A DNA stretch of 64,000 nucleotides, taken from NCBI GenBank assembly GCA_033807695.1, contig CM066309.1, positions 3,348,001 to 3,412,000 on the forward strand, written 5' to 3'. The translations under genes and the position numbers were made by a program. The notes under the pieces were generated by a model, which saw only the letters and a program-made list of their open reading frames with translations, was not told where the DNA came from and searched no databases. This stretch comes from Daedaleopsis sinensis (lineage: Eukaryota; Basidiomycota; Agaricomycetes; Polyporales; Polyporaceae). Positions 54,703 through 64,000 of the stretch are shown in pieces; positions within the stretch are counted from its first letter, which is position 1; each line of letters opens with the position of its first letter.

Positions 54703-54775
54703 TGATCGAGGCCGGGATCGAACCGACGACCGCCTGTGTGTAAGACAGGAGTGATAACCACTACACCACTCGACC
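54703..54775 (-). tRNA. tRNA-Val (anticodon UAC)
   Basis: On the minus strand, acceptor arms GGTCGAG and CTCGATC pair over seven positions (one G-U). The D arm carries TGGTGTAGTGGTTATCA. The anticodon stem CCTGT/ACAGG encloses CTTACAC, giving anticodon UAC. The T arm has GTCGG-TTCGATC-CCGGC. No intron. It sits between the TPR gene and the lipase gene. Confidence 0.92.
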
Positions 54776-54980
54776 ATTCCAGATGATCGTTTGGTCTCAG
54801 CTCAGCGAAAGACCCAAGTTCAACCGGACATAGAACGTTTGTGCTGCCAGTCACTCTTGACAAGCACATACACTCATAACGGTAACATTGTAGCTACGCC
54901 TCAGCTATACCGCGGAATGAAGACAAAAGAGACGTCTCCTAACGATACATCAGTCCGGGACCCGGTCACGGTTCACCAGT

Positions 54981-56266
54981 TCAATCGCAACGATTCGTGC
55001 CTATCATAATTCCTCCATAAGGACCCAAGTGGTCCATCCAGTACTCGATGTCGATGGAAGGGTTCGCCAGCAGCGTGCACTCTGCGTCAATGGCGTCTTC
55101 CTCCCCGGTGCACGCGTACGCCTTCCCACTAGGCATGATGTGGATCTCGCCGCGGGGATGCTGGAAGCCAAAGTCCAGCGGGGGCACGATCGTCACCGGG
55201 TCCCTGCCGTTGTTGATGCGCGTGAAGTTCTTAACCTGTGCGAGGACGGGTATGCGACGGTCAAACGGGTAACCCCGTCACGGGGATAGAAGCTTCGACT
55301 CGGGGCGCACCTTGTAGTCAAACAGCTCCGCCCATGCGAGGTTGCCGACGCGCGGCGTGCCGTACGTGACCGCGCTGACCGAGACGTTCCATGGGACGTT
55401 GAGGAGCGGGAGGTTGAGCGCTAGGTACATCGCGTCGAGCTCGGACAAAGCGGCACCCAAGGAGTGGCCGACCTGCGTGCTCCATCAGTGAGGCACAGCA
55501 AGCTCGACATCCAGGGATGCGATGCGCACCATGATGACGCTCGTTGCCTTGGCTTCCCGGATGAGGAGGTGCACCTTCGCCAGGATCGTTGGACCCGTCT
55601 TCTCGTGCTCATTGGCAAACCCGTGGTGAACCTTCACGTACGAGGGGATCCCGGGGAAGAGATCCGGGTTGAGGGATCTCTGGATGAAGCCTATATCTGT
55701 CAAGTCCGACAGGCTAAAGGAGGTCGCCGCGGTAAGTACGACCGCAAGGCCATTATAAGTTATGGTTTAGCCATACGTACAGTTTCCTCGGATCCGTCCC
55801 TTCATGTCCTACAACGATCGCGTTGTGATCGGGCCAATATCCAATAAAAACTGGGAATGCTAGTCAGCCTCAGCAGTTGACCTACCGCCTGCGTGACATA
55901 CATTGCTGAACATCATCACCGTCTCCCCCCGTCTCCAACACCTGGAAGTCCGGGACCTGCTTGCAAGGACCTATAACAAAAGATCGTGACGTCCGTGAGG
56001 GGGCTTCGACGCGCAGTAGAAGCAGCGTAAGCGCACTGACCACAATCCCAGACCTTCACGTGGTCCAGCTTGCAATACGCCGTCCTTGCTAGATGTGTGA
56101 ACGGCGCGTAGTTGGCAAATTCCGCGTCGGAGAGCTCTCTTGCGCCATGGGAAACTTGCAAGAGACGCTGCGGTGCGGCTTCCCAGTCAATAGTACTGGC
56201 ACCGGCAGCTGTTCGGCCTGCGAGAGCGAGAACGGCGGGAAGAAAGATTGTAGTCAAGCGCGTCAT
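54981..56266 (-). CDS. Secreted class 3 lipase (fungal triacylglycerol lipase family)
   Basis: ATG 56266 opens a signal peptide (LTTIFLPAVLALAGRTAAG). Exons then give ELSDAEFANYAPFTHLARTAYC, IGYWPDHNAIVVGHEGTDP (oxyanion region) and VKVHHGFANEHEKTGPTILA. The nucleophile elbow VGHSLGAAL carries the catalytic Ser. It is followed by SAVTYGTPRVGNLAWA, FTRINNGRDPVTIVPPLDFG with the probable acid Asp, and HPRGEIHIM. The end is DIEYWMDHLGPYGGIMIG with the expected catalytic His, stop at 54981. Five or six short introns. Triad and length (about 300 residues) match class 3 lipases or feruloyl-esterase-like members. It probably hydrolyses acylglycerols outside the cell. Confidence 0.9.
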
Positions 56267-57268
56267 TATCGCACAGCGAGGACTAATGGTTCGTATAAAA
56301 TGTGGCGGAGAGAGGATTGTAGAGAGCGAGTCGATAGACGGCAGTTAAATAGGTGTATAGCACCATGTCAGCCTCTGTCCAAAGTTGGCATACTGGTCAG
56401 TCCCGCTTCGACAAAAACAATGGAAAGAGGCTGACTGGGGACAGTCGGAATGCAGATAATATGCGTAGAGGTCGTACAGGGCTCCTGGCATAGCCCCCTT
56501 CAAGAGCGGTTAGTGACAAATACGGATATCCCTGGTACTGGTATATCGACATGTGCATTTTCAGGTACTCCTTGTTGAGGTTCTTGAGCACCACCCGCCT
56601 TTGACAGGAGCTAAAGACTCAACTGGAGCTCGTCTGTCAGTTACGTATGCTGCTCCCCAAGCTTGGTGGACTCACTCAATGGAATCACGAATACATGAAG
56701 CTGTAGCGCCCGACAGTCGTAGAAGTCATGTCTAAATCGGGCCCACTTCCGGAGTCTTCAGCTTCCTGACCCTTGGGCCCACACTCTGATAACTTCTTGC
56801 ACGGCACAGGGTGAGAGTGTGCCAGTTTAGGTGCATCCACATCATCCACCTCGTATCCGCAATCGAATCTTGGTCGGTGACTCGGACAGACTATGATAGC
56901 CAGATGTGCACTGGCTACTAGTAGTAGACCGTGATTGGGTTTAGAAAAGGTCTGCATGAAGATGTTTGGCGTACCTTGTTCTCATTCTGAGACGGCTCCT
57001 ATTCGTTATGAGGGAGAATACTCGAACCGGAGAAGAAGTTTTTCTCATGCGTCACAGTCGAATATAATGAAGACCCTACATAGATGGTGGTTTCACCACC
57101 GCTGCGGATAAGTAGCTACTAACACAAGAGAGTCAGTGTCGTAGTACCGTAAGATTCGGAGGAATAGAATCGGCTACCTCCATCATCGGGGATTAATGGC
57201 AAGCCCAAGGTGTCGTTAGTGACTTAGTCGTGGTGAGTGACTGGTGCCACCACTGAGTCCAGTGGCCG
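56267..57268. other. Intergenic; possible tiny secreted-protein frame
   Basis: About 1 kb before the foldback element. One ATG frame on the minus strand (56957 to 56685, 90 codons) has a hydrophobic N-terminus (GLLLVASAHLAII) and a few Cys, so it could be part of a small secreted protein, but no second exon is convincing. Nothing else recognised. Confidence 0.3.
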
Positions 57269-57521
57269 CGTATACGGGATAACCGCTGAACTGATGGCCT
57301 GGGAATAAACCCTCCGCAAACGGTCGTAAGCGAACGTGCTGCAAATGCGCAGAATGTCCATATAGAGTATCTTTTCAACGCAGGCGCCAGGCCCAGAATA
57401 TGCCATTTCTGGCACTATGTCGGCTTACACAAGTTTCTCGGCGCCACAGAGTACCTGCCTTTCCGGTAATTGTGGCTCGTGACCCACGCCCCCCGAACAC
57501 TCCGTGCTCGCCGTGCTTCTG

Positions 57522-57554
57522 CTCGAGCTCATCGTGTCCGACGATGAGCTCGAG
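57522..57554. repeat. Perfect 14-bp-arm hairpin inside foldback arm
   Basis: CTCGAGCTCATCGT, a five-base loop, then its exact complement. The mirrored copy is in the right arm near 59127-59159. It is a palindrome nested inside a palindrome. Confidence 0.8.
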
Positions 57555-57867
57555 TATCTCCCGCCCCACTCGTCCGCTCCGCGCGAAAATTTGTACACAT
57601 ATGTATCTAGCATAGTAAGCTCAATATACGTACTTTATAGGGCTACAAACGCACGCATTATACGTAAATAGAGCAGTCAACTGAACCCATACAGGGCTAT
57701 AGATAGTAGGTACCGGTCATATTGTGTTGCAGTAAATGTGTATAACAAGCGGAGTAGTACAATCGACATTTGTAGGGCCCGTTGTTATGTGCCATAGTGG
57801 ACTACAAGCGCAACGGTGATTTGAACGAGCCCGTTGTACCGCGTTATACGGCGACTACTAACACAGT

Positions 57868-58060
57868 AGTACTGAATTTGAACGGGCGTTCTATTCCGTT
57901 GTACTAGATTTGTACGGGCGTTGTACCGCGTTGTACTAGATTTGTACGGGCGTTCTATCCATTTGTACGGGCGTTCTATCCCGTTGTACTACCATTTGTA
58001 CGGGTGTTCTATCCCGTTGTACTACAGTACTACCATTGGTACGGGTGTTCTACCGCATTG
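57868..58060. repeat. Tandem subrepeats in foldback left arm
   Basis: Six degenerate copies of a unit like ATTTGTACGGGCGTTCTAT followed by CCCGTTGTACTA, with lengths alternating between about 21 and 35 bp. Inverted copies occur at about 58690-58810 in the right arm. Possible transposase-binding subterminal repeats. Confidence 0.7.
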
Positions 58061-58139
58061 TACGACTATAAGCGCAGCATTACGGTGCACTTGTATAGAC
58101 CGTTGTATCGTGTTGTAGTAGTTCCGCACCTAGCATGAT

Positions 58140-58470
58140 GTAAGTACCTAGTAGTAGCACCAATACTAGTAGTACTACTACAGCCTGGCCACTAGTACTG
58201 GTTCTACAGAGTGCCAGTACTAGTAGCAGTAGAACTATCATTAGTGTGCCGACTCCATGTAGCTAGTACTAGTAGGTACAGCATGGTGGTGCCTATACTC
58301 CAGGCCAATGGACTATGCACCCAAGTAGCTAGCACTAGTAGTAGTAGCCCTCATTCCACTAATGATGGTACTTACAACGGTGCACACATGCCAGACTACT
58401 AGTAGCTAGTACTAGTACTGCACTGTGACTGCACTGGGAGTGGCTAGTACTAGTATAGCACCGACAGTAG
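58140..58470. repeat. CTAGTAC/TAGTAG-rich low-complexity centre
   Basis: The loop of the foldback element is dominated by CTAGTA, TAGTAC and GTAGTAG words in both orientations, so it can itself fold into many small hairpins. No coding signal. Confidence 0.6.
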
Positions 58471-59412
58471 TACTTACTTATTAGCTCTCCGAGTCATGCC
58501 AATATTACTACGGTGGCAGGGAACATCATGCATTGGCATGATTGAAGCAGATATATTACATCCAGATGCTCAGGAGGTAGTGTTATAGAGCTATTACTAT
58601 GATACATTGAAGCCCGGCACTGTTGAAGGCGATAGAACGGTCTGTACAAGCGCAAGTAGTACATTGCTGCGCTTACAGTCGTAGTACTTGAACGGGATAG
58701 AACGCCCGTACAAATGGATAGAACGCCCGTACAAATCTAGTACAACGCGGTACAACGCCCGTACAAATCTAGTACAACGGAATAGAACGCCCGTTCAAAT
58801 TCAGTACTACTGTGTTATAAAGTAGTCGCCGTATAACTCGGTACAACGGGCTCGTTCAAATCACCGTTGCGCTTGTAGTCCACTATGGCACATAACAACG
58901 GGCCCTACAAATGTCGATTGTACTACTCCGCTTGTTATACACATTTACTGCAACACAATATGACCGGTACCTACTATCTATAGCCCTGTATGGGTTCAGT
59001 TGACTGCTCTATTTACGTATAATGCGTGCGTTTGTAGCCCTACAAAGTACGTATATTGAGCTTACTATGCTAGATACATATGTGTACAAATTCTCGCGCG
59101 GAGCGGACGAGTGGGGCGGGAGATACTCGAGCTCATCGTCGGACACGATGAGCTCGAGCAGAAGCACGGCGAGCACGGAGTGTTCGGGGGGCGTGGGTCA
59201 CGAGCCACAATTACCGGAAAGGCAGGTACTCTGTGGCGCCGAGAAACTTGTGTAAGCCGACATAGTGCCAGAAATGGCATATTCTGGGCCTGGCGCCTGC
59301 GTTGAAAAGATACTCTATATGGACATTCTGCGCATTTGCAGCACGTTCGCTTACGACCGTTTGCGGAGGGTTTATTCCCAGGCCATCAGTTCAGCGGTTA
59401 TCCCCGTATACG

Positions 59413-59607
59413 TGACGGACGGTGTCACAGATCTAGACGCGAGATGACCGACTGTGACTAGACGCGAATGTGACGATACTTCCCAAATCTGGACGAGTCA
59501 GCGATGTGCGTCATAGGCAGATGCTCGGACGAGCAGCCCTATATAAGAGGCGCATTCCCGCCTCCTTTATTCACCCTTTTCCCCACATCTCCTTCATCTA
59601 CACACTT
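59413..59607 (+). promoter_or_regulatory. Phosphoglucomutase promoter
   Basis: A TATA box (TATATAAG, near 59540-59548) lies about 65 bases before the ATG and is followed by a pyrimidine-rich start region (CCTCCTTTATTCACCC). Upstream, CTAGACGCGA is repeated at 59433-59442 and 59458-59467, with several TGACG/GTGAC words between. The foldback element ends at 59412, so the proximal promoter is only about 195 bp. Confidence 0.65.
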
Positions 59608-61678
<2,071 letters not shown>

Positions 61679-61845
61679 GTGGTTAGGAGACGTCGATGCA
61701 AGATGATGAACCGATCTTGGTGTTGGAGGTTAGAGAAGTAGACCGTAGCTAAATCAATGTCAATGTACTCTTACCGATCTCGAATGCGTAGTTCTTGGTC
61801 TGCATAGTTTGCTATAGGTTTGCGAGTCCGCCATTACATGATCAA

Positions 61846-63776
61846 TTACTGCAATGCAAATGACATAACGTATCGGATCCCAAGACACCCAGACACGCCT
61901 CCCACAACGCAGACGAAGACAGACACTCCCACCATCTCGTACAACACTTCTTTCCACTGTCGTGTAAGCAGCCTCGCGCGCGCAGGGTTTGGCTGCACAC
62001 GCTCCTCCTCCGCAACCCCCGGGGCGAGCTTCCCACCCTCACGTTCCGACTCTGCAAGTCCACCACCCTGTGTCCCTACATTCTCCGCACCGTCCTCGTC
62101 AATCCCGGTCCGGGGGCGGAACGCGGTGTGGCGCATGCCCAAGTTCCACCGCACGGTGCGCACCATGCCCTCGCGCAGGACCGCGCGGCGCTTCTCGAGC
62201 CAGCCCACGCGCGGGTACCACCGCGCAAAGTAGTGTGGCACGCGCTGGACGAGCAGGAACGCGTGCATCTTCGCGCGCACCCACCGCCCGACGGGCGGGA
62301 GTCCGAGGTGCCGCGCGAGCGCGCGCCCGAGGAGGTGCGTCGTGAGCGCGACGTTGTAGGCGAGCGAGGTGTTGAGTGGCGGCCGGTGCGAGACCGCGAC
62401 GAGGATCGGGAGGGTAGGCCCGTGCAGGAGCCCTAAGGGGGCGGTGTCGCTTGCGGGCCCGGCGGGAGCCTGGGATGTGCCTTCGAGGAAGAGGTTGAGC
62501 GCGGCAGTTGCGATGAACTTGTCTGCGGCGTTGAGAGTGGTGAAGTAGCGGAGGAGGATCGAGGGCGCTACGCCCATGTAGAAGCCGACGTGGCGCCAGA
62601 GCGCGAGGTATGCGTGCGCTCGCGCGGCCGAGGGCGGGAGGTGCAGCCGGCGGAGACACCAGATAGGGATGGTGGAGAAGGCGGCGAGGCTGGTGTGGGT
62701 TCGCAGCATCAGCATTGGTACGGGCGTGAACACGGGAGACTCGAGAGGGAGCGTCATAATACGTACGTTGCGGCGGTCTCTTCTTGGTTGATGGGGACGC
62801 TGTCGGCCGTGTCGGGGCGGCCGTCGCGTTCCCAGCGGGTCTGAACACGCCAGCGCGCGACACCGTGCAGCAAGCGTACACGGACGGCCGACCTCCAGCC
62901 CTCTCCTCCTGGGAGCAATTCGGCAAGTTTACTGTCATTCGCGCGCCTGGTGTCGTCGGGTGCTTCTGGACCACCTAATGTGGGTTTGGGAGGAGTTGGC
63001 GACGCCGAGCAGCCCATCACCTCGAGCACGAACTGCATCGTCTCCACGAGACGGACGAATGTCCGGTCTCTCGACTCGGTCGAGATCGTCGCCTCTATAT
63101 CTTCGAGCGAGACTGCGGGCTCTTTGCCTGTCTTCTTGACGTGGGGAAGCAGGTACGACACGGCGTCGAGGGTGCGGACGATCCGTGGACTATCGGGTAG
63201 GTATCAGCCTTTGTTAATCACGATAACACCTGGCGCAATGCTCATGGGCGACAGACAGACCTTGCCAATCCCCCGGCAAGGCTGTAGTGAAGGAGAGCCT
63301 GCATGATCTGGACAGAGTCGTCTATGAAGAGCTCCTGAGCGATAATCACTTCTTCCTCTGCCGCGGACAACCCAGCCGGGGGCGTCTGGAGCACTTCGTC
63401 GAGGAAAGCCTCCGCTGCCGGGTACTTCCCAGTACCGCTGGCCACATGGTCTTTCAGAGCTTGCAGGAGGTCCTTGCCGACAGTTGCAGAGGGTTGGGGA
63501 AAGACCTCTCGAAGGGCAGCGTCGCAGACAGGATCCCCTACACATCGCCAGCTAATGTAAGAAGGAACTGTAAGCATTTGTAGTTCCTTGGACTGATAAC
63601 CGACTTCAGTACCTTTCACATAGCTCGATAGGGACGCAGTCCTCGTCCCATTGAGTTACATGGCCGAGGGTCTCGATGATGTCTCCTTGAACGACGTTCC
63701 TCAAGTCTTCCTCGCTGGAGATGTGTTTGACTTCTGAGGAATGAAAAGGTCGTATCTGACCCACATAGAACGTCAT
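61846..63776 (-). CDS. ER-bound oxygenase mpaB-like / DUF2236 (latex-clearing-protein-related)
   Basis: Exons on the minus strand give, from ATG 63776, TFYVGQIRPFHSSEVKHISS and GDIIETLGHVTQWDED. The next exon, WRCVGDPVCDAALREVF, follows an intron ending about 63560. Then come PAAEAFLDEVLQTP, EEVIIAQELFIDDSVQIMQ, IVRTLDAVSYLLPHVKKTG and PINQEETAAT. The last exon opens LAAFSTIPIWCLRRL and has AYLALWRHVGFYMGVAP and RAKMHAFLLVQRVPHYFARW, with a hydrophobic helix near the C-terminus (VGVSVFVCVVGGVSGC). This is the DUF2236 fold shared by mpaB-type oxygenases and latex-clearing proteins, which use a b-type heme to cleave terpenoid or isoprenoid chains. Conserved Arg/His positions of the family appear present but I cannot map the heme ligands exactly. 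The 5' end may extend upstream. Substrate unknown. Confidence 0.75.
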
Positions 63777-64000
63777 AAAGGCGATAAGTAGTGATATTGG
63801 CAGCTCAGAAAGGCGGGCTTAAGGGGCGTGATAGTGTATTGTAGGCTGCTATATTTTGTCAGCAGCGTTTCTTAGGCTTATGTTTATTCTTCAAGCTTAC
63901 CGCCGTTCAGTCCCCTTCATTCGCATCTACTCGGATGGAGAAACTTGAAAGCGAGGGACTGAGACTCGGAGGAACGATGATTCTAGCAAGTCCAGGACTC
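63777..64000. other. Right edge, upstream of the mpaB-like gene
   Basis: An upstream minus-strand exon of the oxygenase could lie here, since the frame before ATG 63776 stays open and mildly hydrophobic back to a TAA near 63823. Nothing else seen before the window ends. Confidence 0.35.

Larger units (their letters stand above)
57269..59412. mobile_element. 2.1 kb foldback (long terminal inverted repeat) element
   Basis: The sequence from 57269 (CGTATACGGG...) reappears as a reverse complement ending at 59412. Arms of about 710 bp (57269 to about 57980, and about 58690 to 59412) differ by only a few substitutions and a four-base indel. Weaker pairing continues to about 58115/58630. The centre (about 500 bp) is rich in TAGTAC words. 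The arms contain no recognised gene, and the only long frames are mirror images of each other. Terminal repeats of this length with internal subrepeats recall the ends of large TIR transposons, including basidiomycete KDZ elements; without a transposase this would be a non-autonomous derivative. I could not see a target duplication. The right end lies about 130 bp upstream of the phosphoglucomutase TATA box. Confidence 0.85.

Noticed and set aside
57868..58060. CRISPR-like repeat array
   Set aside because: Repeat units are degenerate and unequal, without unique spacers, and the genome is eukaryotic.
57193..59447. Mirror-image protein frames in the foldback arms (for example MPEMAYSGPGACVEKI...)
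   Set aside because: They are short, unlike any protein I know, and appear in both arms only because the DNA is inverted-repeated.
62701..62757. ATG at 62757 as the start of the mpaB-like gene
   Set aside because: It lies in an intron between PINQEETAAT and LAAFSTIPIW; conserved upstream exons show the true start is farther 5'.

Overview
The window is nuclear DNA of a filamentous basidiomycete, most likely an Agaricomycete such as a wood-decay polypore. The reasons are short GT-AG introns of about 50-65 bp that break nearly every gene, GC-rich exons, dense gene packing on both strands, and fungal families typical of that group: a multi-intron P450, a DUF2236/mpaB-like oxygenase, a RUS/DUF647 protein, a Crinkler-like P-loop NTPase and an F-box protein. 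Exon chains below were joined by hand from splice signals and family consensus. Outer boundaries are usually good to a codon; some internal junctions are approximate.

Layout. 0.7-12.5 kb is metabolic: an ALDH3-type aldehyde dehydrogenase (+), a RUS-family protein (+) with an in-frame TAG, a secreted FAD-linked oxidase (-), and a P450 (+) that faces the oxidase across about 650 bp. The P450 carries two small hairpin elements in one intron. 12.8-20.9 kb holds a Crinkler-like NTPase (-), aminopeptidase P (-) with a probable mitochondrial form, and a NIPA-type Mg2+ transporter (+). 21.5-29.1 kb holds two tandem MOV10/SDE3-like RNA helicases with N-terminal zinc fingers. 30.1-53.1 kb contains four dispersed paralogues of a single-pass, Ser/Thr-rich membrane protein that share an ectodomain and short cytoplasmic motifs. 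Between them lie a multi-pass membrane protein with a 1.2 kb intron, an Mrs2-type mitochondrial Mg2+ transporter, a small nucleotidyltransferase-like protein, proteasome ATPase Rpt6 and an F-box protein. 53.5-56.3 kb has a mitochondrial TPR protein, tRNA-Val(UAC) and a secreted class 3 lipase. 57.3-59.4 kb is a 2.1 kb foldback element with near-identical arms of about 710 bp, ending about 130 bp upstream of the TATA box of phosphoglucomutase. An mpaB/DUF2236-type oxygenase closes the window.

How the parts relate. Most genes are independent housekeeping or accessory genes. The facing FAD oxidase and P450, with the ALDH nearby, could act on one substrate class, but there is no backbone synthase, so this is not a classical cluster. 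The items most worth follow-up are the four-member membrane-protein family with shared tail motifs, the large young foldback element at the phosphoglucomutase promoter, the tandem zinc-finger MOV10-like helicases, and the RUS gene interrupted by one stop codon.
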